A program made the position numbers and the translations under genes. A DNA stretch of 36,940 nucleotides from JAWAAW01 sp038884575 (GTDB taxonomy: Archaea; Nanobdellota; Nanobdellia; Woesearchaeales; ARS49). Positions 30,443 through 36,940 of this stretch are shown piece by piece (within the stretch, counting starts at the first letter, position 1; every line of letters starts with the position of its first letter). The notes under the pieces were generated by a model, which worked only from the letters and a program-made list of their open reading frames with translations, was not told the origin of the DNA and made no database searches. The stretch is taken from NCBI GenBank assembly GCA_038884575.1, contig JAWABQ010000010.1:1-36940 (forward strand), given 5' to 3'.

Positions 30443-32497
30443 ATGTTCCTGAAATCTCTCAAGTTAAGGAATATCCGCAGCTATGTTGAGGAGTCTTTGG
30501 AGTTTCCTGAAGGAATAGTCCTTCTGGCAGGCGACATTGGCGCGGGAAAGTCAACAATATTGCTTGCCATAGAGTTTGCATTGTTCGGCATACTCCGCGG
30601 GGAGCTTTCAGGAAGCGCTTTGCTGCGCAATGGGGAAAAAGAGGGCAGTGTTGAGCTGTCGTTTGAGATTAATGGCAAGGATTACACTATTGGGAGGAAG
30701 CTGAAGAGGAACAGGGACAGCATAGAGCAGGATGCAGGGTTCATAATTGCAGACGGCAAACGAAGGGAGATGACTGCTTTGGAGCTTAAGACTGCTGTGC
30801 TTGGGCTTATTGGCTATCCTTCAGAGCTTGTCACAAAAAGCAAGAGCCTGATTTACCGCTACACGGTTTATACGCCACAGGAGGAGATGAAGCGGATAAT
30901 CCTGTCTGACAAGGAGGACAGGCTGATGATTCTCAGGAAGGTTTTTGACATTGACAAGTACAAGCGCATAATTGACAATGCAAGGGAGTATTCCAAGGCA
31001 TTGCGCGCAAAAAAGGAGAATTATGAGGGCCAGCTTGCTGATGAGCCTGTAAAGAGGAAGCAATTGCAGGAAAAGCAGGAGCAGGCATCAGATGTCAGGA
31101 TATCCCTTCTTGACATACAGCCAAGGCTTGAGTCTGCAAAGCAGGCGGTATTGCAGCAAAAAATGATAATTGAAGGCATTGACAGGGAATTAAAGGCATT
31201 GCAGCAGCACAGGATAGCATACCAGTCGGCTGATGCGGAGCAGAAAACACTTGCCAGCAGCCAAAAGCAGCTGCAAGCTGAAATAGCAATGCTTTCGCCT
31301 CTTGTTGCGCAGGCTCCTGAACAGCCAAAGCAGGCGCCTGAGGAAATTGAGCGGTTAATCCAGCAAAAACAGCATGAACTGCAGCTGGCAGACAGGGAAA
31401 TGCGCGCCCATATCATGGCGCATGCAGAGCTGAAGGCAAAAAAGCAGCTGTCAGAGCTCACCATAAAGCGGATTCTTGACCTGAACAGGTGCCCGACATG
31501 CCTTCAGGAGGTCAATGAACAGCACAAGCACAGCTTTGCTGAAAAGGAAAAGCAGAATACTGATGCCATTATTGCGCAAATGTCCTCGTTTGAGGCGTCA
31601 GCAAGCCAGAAGGAGCAGGCAAAAGCCAGGCTGCAGCAGGAAATCAATGCATTGACGCAAAGCCAAGCTGCAGCAAGGGATGCGCAGTACAAATTCCAGC
31701 AGTATGAGGCAAACAAGCTGAGGAAAGAGCAGGCAGAAAAGCGCTTGAAAGAAACGATTGCGGCAATCTCAGCAGCAGAAACAAAAAAACAGCAGGCATC
31801 GGCATTCCTGCAAAGCGCAAATGCTGTTGAAATGCGCTTCCAGTCAGAGAAATCAAGGCTTGAGCAGCTTCAGCAGCAGGAAAGGGCGGTCAGCGAGCAG
31901 AATGTGAAGCTGCTGGAAAGGCAGCAAATGCTTTTTGAGGCAATTGAACTGCTTGAGAAGGACCTTGAGGCAAAGCAAAAAGCGCGGCAGCAGCTTGAAA
32001 AGCTCAGCGTTCTGCACCAGTGGATTGATGAGTTTTTCACAGGGCTGATGGCTGTTATGGAAAGGCATGTAATGACAAAGGTCTACCACGAGTTTAATGC
32101 GCTTTTCCAGCAGTGGTTCAGCCTTTTGATTGAGGATGAGGTGCTTGCTGCAAGGCTTGATGAGGAGTTCTCGCCTGTTGTCCAGCAGAACGGCTATGAT
32201 ACTGAGGTCGGAAACCTTTCTGGCGGCGAGAAGACTGCCTGCGCGCTGGCTTACAGGCTTGCGCTGAACAAGGTAATCACGTCATTGCGCTCCACAATCC
32301 ACACAAAGGATGTTGTAATTCTTGATGAGCCCACTGACGGCTTCAGCGCAGAGCAGATTGACCGAATGAGGGATGTGCTTGGGCAGCTGAATGCAAGGCA
32401 GATCATCCTTGTGAGCCACGAGGCAAAGATTGAAAGTCTTGCTGGAAGGGTTTTGCGCGTGGTAAAGGAAGGTCATGCAAGCAAAGTCGTCGTCTGA
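30443..32497 (+). CDS. Rad50-like SMC-family ATPase, compact
   Basis: This 684-aa protein has an N-terminal ABC half with Walker A GDIGAGKST (30-38), a coiled-coil arm to about residue 345, a zinc hook CPTC at 350-353, a returning coiled coil to about 560, then signature LSGGEK (about 592), Walker B VVILDEPTDG (about 622-631) and a final H-loop LVSHEAK. The order and the hook identify a Rad50-type DNA repair ATPase and exclude plain SMC or ABC transporters. It is shorter than typical Rad50 (about 850-900), with arms of about 200 residues. No mre11, nurA or herA gene lies next to it, so partner genes must be elsewhere or absent. Gln/Ala-rich coils are notable. Confidence 0.88.
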   Translation: MFLKSLKLRNIRSYVEESLEFPEGIVLLAGDIGAGKSTILLAIEFALFGILRGELSGSALLRNGEKEGSVELSFEINGKDYTIGRKLKRNRDSIEQDAGFIIADGKRREMTALELKTAVLGLIGYPSELVTKSKSLIYRYTVYTPQEEMKRIILSDKEDRLMILRKVFDIDKYKRIIDNAREYSKALRAKKENYEGQLADEPVKRKQLQEKQEQASDVRISLLDIQPRLESAKQAVLQQKMIIEGIDRELKALQQHRIAYQSADAEQKTLASSQKQLQAEIAMLSPLVAQAPEQPKQAPEEIERLIQQKQHELQLADREMRAHIMAHAELKAKKQLSELTIKRILDLNRCPTCLQEVNEQHKHSFAEKEKQNTDAIIAQMSSFEASASQKEQAKARLQQEINALTQSQAAARDAQYKFQQYEANKLRKEQAEKRLKETIAAISAAETKKQQASAFLQSANAVEMRFQSEKSRLEQLQQQERAVSEQNVKLLERQQMLFEAIELLEKDLEAKQKARQQLEKLSVLHQWIDEFFTGLMAVMERHVMTKVYHEFNALFQQWFSLLIEDEVLAARLDEEFSPVVQQNGYDTEVGNLSGGEKTACALAYRLALNKVITSLRSTIHTKDVVILDEPTDGFSAEQIDRMRDVLGQLNARQIILVSHEAKIESLAGRVLRVVKEGHASKVVV

Positions 32498-32550
32498 GCC
32501 AATAGCAAAGTATAAATATGAGTAAATTACCTTGCAGGGTGGTGATAGGC

Positions 32551-33957
32551 TTGCGTAAATTTCTGTGGCTGGCAGTTGCAGTGGTACTTTGCACAGCAGC
32601 ATTTGCGCAGGACTTTGCTGTTGAGTTTGCCCCGCCCCAGCAGTCAATAGGGCAGAATGAGAGGGCAGAGTATAATGTCACAATATTCCATGACTACAAG
32701 AATATTGAGTTCTTTGAAATCTACTCGCCAGAGGTACTTTGGGACATCAGGACAAAAGACCCCCTGCACGTAAAACCGTTAAAGCCGTTTTTTACAACCC
32801 TGTCAATACAGCCTTTGAACATAAACCCGGGACTGTACGGCGTCCCCATCCATGTCAAGCGCACAGGCACAAACCAAGTAAAAAAGGCAATGCTTTACAT
32901 GGAAGTCACAGGCCCGCCTGCAACGCACACATACATGCCTGCAGTCAGGGGCACTGTTGAGATTCCTGCATTTGTTGACCCAAGGGATGAGGTAATAATC
33001 ACTGTGAACCTTGAGAACCAAAACAGGAGAAACCTCAGCGAGCTTAGCATAAAGGTGCGCAGCAATGTCATCAACAAGGACTACACTATTTCGCTTGGGC
33101 CATTGGAGCGCAGGATTGTCCGGCTGATTGCGCGCATTGACCCCAAGACCCACCCGCAAAGGGACACCTTGCATGTCACTGTTGTTGCAACAGAGAAAGA
33201 CAAGGGCTTCCAGTTTGACCTGCCTCCTGTTGATTATGAGGTTGCCTCTTACGGCCAGCTGGCTCCGACTGTGGAGGTTATAAAGTCTTTCCTGAAGACC
33301 GTCAGGATAATAACGCTTGTGAATGATGCCAATGTGCTTCTTGAGCAGCCGTTTGCGTATCCGATGCCGTGGTACGCCAGGATTTTCACCAAAAGCGAGC
33401 CAAAGTCAAGGATAGAGGATGGCAGGCTTGTCTGGGATGTAAAGCTTAATGTCGGCAACTCAATGGAGCTGAGGGTGACAACAAACTACAGGCCTTTGGC
33501 AATAATAATCGCGCTTGCCATAATCATTTATCTTGCATACCTTGTTTTCAGGAGCCCGCTTGCAATAAAGAAGTCTGCGACAGTCCTCAGCACTCGCGAG
33601 GGGGGGATAAGCGAGTTAAAGATACTGCTTGAATTGAAGAACCGCACAAACAAGGCGCTTAGCAGCGTCACGCTCATTGACCTTGTTCCAAGGATTGCAG
33701 AGCTGCTAAAGGAGTATGATGTCGGCACGCTTACGCCTTCCAGCGTGATAAGGCACGAGCGCAAGGGCACCATCATCAAGTACAATGTCGGGGACATAAT
33801 GCCCAGGGAGGAGCGTGTCATCTCATACCAGGTTAAGTCCTCATTGAGCATCCTTGGCGGTGTCTCCCTGCCAGAGGCTGTGTCAAAGTTCACAACCTCG
33901 ACCGGAAAGGAAAGGACAACAAACTCAAACAGGCCCAAAGTGAAGTTTCTTGGGTAA
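32551..33957 (+). CDS. Secreted/membrane-anchored Ig-like protein with cytoplasmic domain
   Basis: This 468-aa protein has a signal peptide (RKFLWLAVAVVLCTAAFA, cleaved near residue 19), an extracytoplasmic beta-rich part to about residue 310, one transmembrane helix (IIIALAIIIYLAYLVF, about 318-335) and a C-terminal part of about 130 residues inside the cell. The latter (LKILLELKNRTNKALSSVTLIDLVP and IIKYNVGDIMPREERVISYQV) resembles a DUF11-like beta domain, unusual for the cytoplasmic side. I place the start at TTG 32551, preceded by GGTGGTGA (32539-32546), because ATG 32518 lies at the TATA-like GTATAAATATG itself. Function is unknown; COG1361-type surface proteins are the nearest class. 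Confidence 0.72.
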   Translation: MRKFLWLAVAVVLCTAAFAQDFAVEFAPPQQSIGQNERAEYNVTIFHDYKNIEFFEIYSPEVLWDIRTKDPLHVKPLKPFFTTLSIQPLNINPGLYGVPIHVKRTGTNQVKKAMLYMEVTGPPATHTYMPAVRGTVEIPAFVDPRDEVIITVNLENQNRRNLSELSIKVRSNVINKDYTISLGPLERRIVRLIARIDPKTHPQRDTLHVTVVATEKDKGFQFDLPPVDYEVASYGQLAPTVEVIKSFLKTVRIITLVNDANVLLEQPFAYPMPWYARIFTKSEPKSRIEDGRLVWDVKLNVGNSMELRVTTNYRPLAIIIALAIIIYLAYLVFRSPLAIKKSATVLSTREGGISELKILLELKNRTNKALSSVTLIDLVPRIAELLKEYDVGTLTPSSVIRHERKGTIIKYNVGDIMPREERVISYQVKSSLSILGGVSLPEAVSKFTTSTGKERTTNSNRPKVKFLG

Positions 33958-33992
33958 GATTTAAAAACAGTCACTAGCTCTATCGTCTTATA
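33958..33992 (+). promoter_or_regulatory. Promoter of tRNA-Tyr
   Basis: TATA-like GATTTAAAAAC at about 33959-33968 lies some 26-30 nt before the first tRNA base, the normal archaeal spacing. Confidence 0.5.
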
Positions 33993-34124
33993 CCCCGCGT
34001 AGCTTAACGGCAGAGCATTCGGCTGTAGAGCAGTCGCCCACAGACCACGGCGCACGCCAAGGCATGAAAGTGGGTCAGTCGCGTTGAGCCCGAAAGGTCG
34101 CTGGTTCAAATCCGGCCGCGGGGA
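33993..34124 (+). tRNA. tRNA-Tyr (GTA) with 60-nt intron at 34029-34088
   Basis: All arms pair. The acceptor is CCCCGCG/CGCGGGG (33993-33999 with 34117-34123, discriminator A 34124). The D stem is GCTT/GAGC, the anticodon stem TTCGG/CCGAA, the variable loop AGGTC and the T stem GCTGG/CCGGC. C1-G72 is the archaeal tyrosine identity pair. Exon 1 ends at 34028 after CTGTAG and exon 2 begins at 34089, giving loop CTGTAGC with anticodon GTA. The junctions lie in two three-nt bulges, AG/A and AG/C, around an imperfect four-bp helix: a relaxed bulge-helix-bulge, at the canonical 37/38 site. Because of repeated bases the exact cut could shift by up to two nt without changing the product. CCA is not encoded. 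Confidence 0.9.
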
Positions 34125-34146
34125 TATTTTTATTTTTATTTTTTTT
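34125..34146 (+). terminator. T-rich terminator after tRNA-Tyr
   Basis: The stretch after the tRNA is almost all T with single A breaks, the usual archaeal terminator. On the minus strand it is A-rich and directly follows the elp3 stop. Confidence 0.5.
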
Positions 34147-34734
34147 CTAGAAATTCTTAACCATGTAAACGCCTTCTAATTCGTACCCGAGCTTCCTGTA
34201 ATACTCCCTGACACCAACGCCAGAAATCACTGCTATCTTGCTGCAATTGTTTGCTTTGGCAATTTCCTCAGCTTTCTGCATCAATTGCTTTCCAAGCCCT
34301 TTGTGCTGGACAGATTTTGATTCTTCACTGATTTCTGTCTCCTTGCCGTAAACATGAAGCTCTCTCACCAGCAAAGTTTGTTTTGTTATTTCAGAGCGCC
34401 AAGGATTTGAAGGAATCCTGCACCTGCACAAGCCAAAGCACACATTGTCATTGTTTACTGCTTCAACAAAAAACTCCCTGCCATTGCTTGCATCATACTC
34501 AAGAACACGGATTTTGACATCATCTTTTGCTTTTTTCTTCTGGAAGCCGATTTCCCTGCACCTGATGCACGAACACTTCAGCCCCCTTGCAGTCAACCAG
34601 ACCTTAGCATCCTCGCGCAAATCGCTCTTGTAATTGCCTGCCAACACGTTTTTTGGGTGGAACTGCCTCATCATGCGCATAATCCTGCAATAAGGAGGAA
34701 CGCTTTGCTTCATTTTTGCCAATAACTCAATCAA
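34147..34734 (-). CDS. elp3: Elp3 C-terminal half (GNAT acetyltransferase-like domain), cut off by in-frame TAG
   Basis: This frame is the direct continuation of the Elp3 radical-SAM half, in the same phase, after a TAG at 34765-34767. It holds the Elp3 C-terminal part: the linker RIMRMMRQF, a CSCIRCREIG knuckle that is conserved in Elp3, then the acetyltransferase fold with LLVRELHVYG, QHKGLGKQLMQKAEEIA (acetyl-CoA loop) and ISGVGVREYYRKLGYELEGVYMVKNF, almost a consensus ending. The open phase actually begins right after the TAG (GKYSAYEE). Translation alone would need TTG 34734 or ATG 34713, neither with a good ribosome site. The frame shows no other damage. The gene ends in TAG. Confidence 0.85.
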   Translation of the reverse strand: MIELLAKMKQSVPPYCRIMRMMRQFHPKNVLAGNYKSDLREDAKVWLTARGLKCSCIRCREIGFQKKKAKDDVKIRVLEYDASNGREFFVEAVNNDNVCFGLCRCRIPSNPWRSEITKQTLLVRELHVYGKETEISEESKSVQHKGLGKQLMQKAEEIAKANNCSKIAVISGVGVREYYRKLGYELEGVYMVKNF

Positions 34735-34764
34735 GACAGGCTCTTCATAAGCAGAATACTTGCC

Positions 34765-34767
34765 CTA
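34765..34767 (-). other. In-frame amber codon inside elp3
   Basis: TAG replaces one sense codon in the segment ELWK-x-GKY. Relatives mostly have a Lys, Arg or Glu there, so AAG, CAG or GAG to TAG is a single base change. Both flanks stay in phase and are conserved. Confidence 0.85.
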
Positions 34768-35526
34768 CTTCCACAATTCAGCCAAAGGAGTGCCTTCCAT
34801 AACCTGGCACGGATAAATTTTCAATTGGTCAGGACAAAAATCAGGGCTTTCAAACACTTTTTTGAACAATTCCAAGTCCTTTTTGGGCGAACTACCGGGC
34901 AAGCCAGTCATTATGTGATAGCCCACCTTGAAGCCAGCATCCTTCAAAAAACGTGTTGCCTCAATTACCTGCTTTACCGTGTGTCCGCGATTAATTTTTT
35001 TGTAAATTTCATCATCAGGCATTTGCACCCCAAGCTCAATCCTTGTGGCACCAAAACGCAAAGCACTGTCAACATGCTCAGGCAATGCCCAGTCAGGCCT
35101 TGTCTCAATGCACAAAGCAACACAACGATGATTTGCAGTCTCATTAGCCTTCTTAGCTGACTCCAAATTATTGCTTTCAAACCCATTTAAAGCATCAAAG
35201 CAGCCTTTCACAAACTTTTCCTGATACTCCTCAGGATATGCCAAAAAAGTTCCTCCGATAAAAATAAGCTCAATCTTGCTCGTAGGATGGCCCATGCCTT
35301 CAAACATGTCAAGCCGTGAACGAACCTGCCTGTAAGAATCATAATTCATTCCAGAAACACGCTTTATTGCAGGGCTTTCATCAGTGTAGCTTTGGGGCGC
35401 ATCTTTTCCAATAGGGCAGTAAATGCACCTTCCATGCGGACAAGGATAAGGCATGGCCACAACTGCCAATGGAGTAACACCTGACCTTGTCCTTACAGGC
35501 TTTCTTGGCTTGTCTCTTGTTCCCAT
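34765..35526 (-). CDS. elp3: Elp3 N-terminal half (radical SAM), ends at in-frame TAG
   Basis: This part holds 253 residues of Elp3, the enzyme that adds carboxymethyl (via acetyl-CoA) to the wobble uridine of tRNA. The radical SAM cluster motif is in PYPCPHGRCIYCPIG (Cys-x4-Cys-x2-Cys). ELIFIGGTF, IETRPDW, RIELGVQ and GLPGSSP follow as in the family. The N-terminus starts only about 13 residues before the conserved region, shorter than usual archaeal Elp3. It stops after LAELWK, where relatives continue with one residue and then G-x-Y. The next codon after the TAG resumes GKY, so a single codon is changed. The gene is divergent from the trm9-like gene with a shared TATA box. Confidence 0.9.
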   Translation of the reverse strand: MGTRDKPRKPVRTRSGVTPLAVVAMPYPCPHGRCIYCPIGKDAPQSYTDESPAIKRVSGMNYDSYRQVRSRLDMFEGMGHPTSKIELIFIGGTFLAYPEEYQEKFVKGCFDALNGFESNNLESAKKANETANHRCVALCIETRPDWALPEHVDSALRFGATRIELGVQMPDDEIYKKINRGHTVKQVIEATRFLKDAGFKVGYHIMTGLPGSSPKKDLELFKKVFESPDFCPDQLKIYPCQVMEGTPLAELWK

Positions 35527-35579
35527 AGTACAAGTTTCAGAGAGCTTGTTTTATAAATATGCTGAACTACTGCAGTCTT
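35527..35579. promoter_or_regulatory. Symmetric shared TATA box of elp3 and trm9-like gene
   Basis: The 53-nt gap contains one self-complementary TATA element, TTTATAAA at 35550-35557. Its centre is 27 nt from the elp3 ATG (35526) and 27 nt from the trm9-like ATG (35580). No other A/T box is present, so one element could serve both leaderless transcripts. Confidence 0.6.
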
Positions 35580-36173
35580 ATGCCAAACAAATGGGACAAA
35601 ATAGCAAAAGAATGGGACAGGATGAGGCAAAAGCCAGTAGAATTTGCAATAAAGCTTGCAAGCACTTGGAAGCCTGGCAAAATCCTTGACATTGGCACAG
35701 GAAATGCAAGAAACCTCAAGCCGTTTTTGGAAAAATGCTTTGACTGCACAGGAATAGACTCAAGCAAAGAGCTCATAAAGATAGCAAAACAAAGAACGCC
35801 TGATGCAAAACTGCTTTATGCAAGCGCTGTAAAACTTCCTTTTCCTGACAAAAGCTTTGATTATGTTATTTGCCTTGCTGTTTTGCACCACTTGAAGCCA
35901 AAAGACCACGAAAAAGCACTCAAAGAAATCCAAAGAGTGCTAAAGCCAGGAGGAAAAGCAGGAATTGCGGTCTGGAACAAGCTTCAATCACGATTTATTT
36001 TTGGAAAAAAAGAGCAAGTTGTGCCTTGGAAGCTGCCAAACAAGATAATTGGCAGGTATTATTACTTCTTCACTTGCTGGGAACTGAGAAAATTGCTGAA
36101 AAAACAAGGGTTTATCATCAAGAAAGGCAACATTCTCGGAAAGAACATTGAATTCATCGTGCAAAAACCATAA
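35580..36173 (+). CDS. Trm9-like tRNA wobble-uridine methyltransferase
   Basis: This 197-aa class I SAM methyltransferase has motif I ILDIGTGNARNLKP, motif II TGIDSSKELI, motif IV FDYVICLAVLHHL and RVLKPGGKAGIAVWNK. The C-terminal VVPWKLPNKIIGRYYYFFTCWELRKLL matches the (V/P)W...RYYH-x-F...EL pattern of Trm9/ALKBH8 methyltransferases. Those enzymes methylate the carboxymethyl group on wobble uridine (cm5U to mcm5U) that Elp3 makes. The divergent elp3 neighbour is strong contextual support. ATG 35580 is chosen over ATG 35559 because of 27-nt spacing to the TATA element. The Trm112 activator partner is not in this window. Confidence 0.78.
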   Translation: MPNKWDKIAKEWDRMRQKPVEFAIKLASTWKPGKILDIGTGNARNLKPFLEKCFDCTGIDSSKELIKIAKQRTPDAKLLYASAVKLPFPDKSFDYVICLAVLHHLKPKDHEKALKEIQRVLKPGGKAGIAVWNKLQSRFIFGKKEQVVPWKLPNKIIGRYYYFFTCWELRKLLKKQGFIIKKGNILGKNIEFIVQKP

Positions 36174-36215
36174 GCATAAATAGTAGTGCAGAATTCAGGC
36201 AGGGCTGGTGAGATA

Positions 36216-36940
36216 TTGAGAACTGTATTTTTGGTCTTGGTTGTTTTGCTTCTTGCGTCCTGCCAGCCAACCCTTGTGCCGCAACTGAATGCAACTCTTA
36301 CTGAAACAGAATGCAAGCCGCCATATTACGAATACACACCTGGCGACTGCTGCCTTGACTCAGAGCCAAACAAGATATGTGACAGGTACGAGAACAGGAC
36401 TTTGCCCCAATACAACAAGACTTTCGGCCCTCAGCAGCCCAAGAGCAGTGTTATTTCTGATGCCTTGGCAAAGTACAGGCAGAATACCACTGGATATTCC
36501 TGCCAAGTCAACAACGTGAAGTATTATGTCATGTCAGGCCTTGTGCACGTCAAGCTGGACAAGATGAAAAGACTTGAGATGAAAATAAACAACACAATCC
36601 CTGTTGCAATAACAGACATTTACATTGACCGCACTTCAAAAGAAGCAACCGGCTACTGCGACCCAAGAACAGAAAAGGAAATAATGGGAGAATATGACCC
36701 TCAAAGAAGTCCGTGCGACAAGCTCATTGATGCACCAATACGCCTTGATTATTCAGAAAACAATCCTGTCCTGCCAGAGGACTGGCTCGCAAGATTTGAG
36801 CACCTTCAGCCAACAGTTGTTGAGAATACAGACCAATACGTCAAGGACTTCACAGGCTGGAAGGCAGTAAATCCAGTCCTGCACTTTGTTGACAACGGAA
36901 TTGAGTATGTGCTAAGGCTTGAACTGAAAACAGGGCTTCC
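36216..36940 (+). CDS. Cys-rich surface lipoprotein, truncated by window end
   Basis: The frame starts at TTG 36216 and is open to the window edge (241 codons). There is a signal peptide with lipobox LASC (Cys16), then CKPPYYEYTPGDCCLDSEPNKIC, a cysteine motif I associate with archaeal surface lipoproteins, probably disulfide-bonded or metal-binding. A beta-rich domain follows (YVMSGLVHVKLDKMKRLEMKIN, VAITDIYIDR). GGTGAG at 36207-36212 lies three nt before TTG. A TATA-like CATAAATA is at 36175-36182. No ATG exists in frame before residue 95, so TTG is the likely start. Confidence 0.65.
   Translation, partial: MRTVFLVLVVLLLASCQPTLVPQLNATLTETECKPPYYEYTPGDCCLDSEPNKICDRYENRTLPQYNKTFGPQQPKSSVISDALAKYRQNTTGYSCQVNNVKYYVMSGLVHVKLDKMKRLEMKINNTIPVAITDIYIDRTSKEATGYCDPRTEKEIMGEYDPQRSPCDKLIDAPIRLDYSENNPVLPEDWLARFEHLQPTVVENTDQYVKDFTGWKAVNPVLHFVDNGIEYVLRLELKTGL

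Noticed and set aside
34147..35526. General reassignment of TAG to pyrrolysine or another residue
   Set aside because: TAG closes metG at 27999, the 163-aa gene at 15499 and elp3 at its normal C-terminal end at 34147. Reading through them gives no conserved extension.

Overview
This window looks like chromosome from an archaeon, most likely a DPANN lineage of the Woesearchaeota/Pacearchaeota type. That placement is inferred from style, not from a marker gene. Most genes have a TATA-like box about 25-28 nt upstream of the start codon and no leader. A tRNA-Tyr has the archaeal C1-G72 pair, an intron in a bulge-helix-bulge fold and no encoded CCA. There are lipobox lipoproteins, S-layer-like Ig-fold surface proteins, Rad50, Elp3 and a Trm9-like methyltransferase. 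Genes are dense and many lack recognisable relatives.

Layout. 1-1080: edge-truncated gene for a thioredoxin-fold protein with an internal twin-arginine motif. 1158-2414: winged-helix protein divergent from a tight six-gene operon at 2509-7488: Gfo/Idh/MocA dehydrogenase, DegT-family aminotransferase, thymidylate-kinase-like P-loop kinase, glycine/arginine-type amidinotransferase, two Nudix hydrolases. The order (oxidise, aminate, phosphorylate, amidinate) mirrors the first half of streptidine biosynthesis. It is the best candidate here for an undescribed system: an archaeal guanidino-cyclitol or guanidino-sugar pathway.

7494-9085: a hypothetical gene, a short NFACT-R protein and a CRM/YhbY RNA-binding protein whose start looks frameshifted. 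9107-13620: four unusual plus-strand genes, including a 640-aa protein with an isomerase-like TIM-barrel signature. 13655-17112: lipoprotein, metallophosphoesterase, a repeat/hairpin locus (15234-15403), a hypothetical, a nucleotidyltransferase and a 41-aa cysteine-knuckle protein. 17122-19858: two secreted Ig-like proteins, one with a lamin-tail domain. 19995-25834: small genes, including a flavin reductase, a DUF1189-like membrane protein, a methyltransferase, two related MraZ/AbrB-like proteins, a zinc-ribbon protein and an SDR. 25835-25992: divergent promoter region packed with palindromes, upstream of a bacterial-type metG. 28011-33957: hypothetical, DUF1461-like membrane protein, repeat lipoprotein, compact Rad50-like ATPase and a membrane-anchored surface protein.

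33993-36173 is a tRNA-centred patch: intron-containing tRNA-Tyr, elp3 broken by one in-frame TAG, and a divergent trm9-like gene. elp3 and trm9 appear to share one self-complementary TATA box. Elp3 and Trm9 act successively on wobble uridine, so pairing fits. The window ends inside a cysteine-rich lipoprotein gene.

No rRNA, CRISPR array, transposase or integrase was seen.
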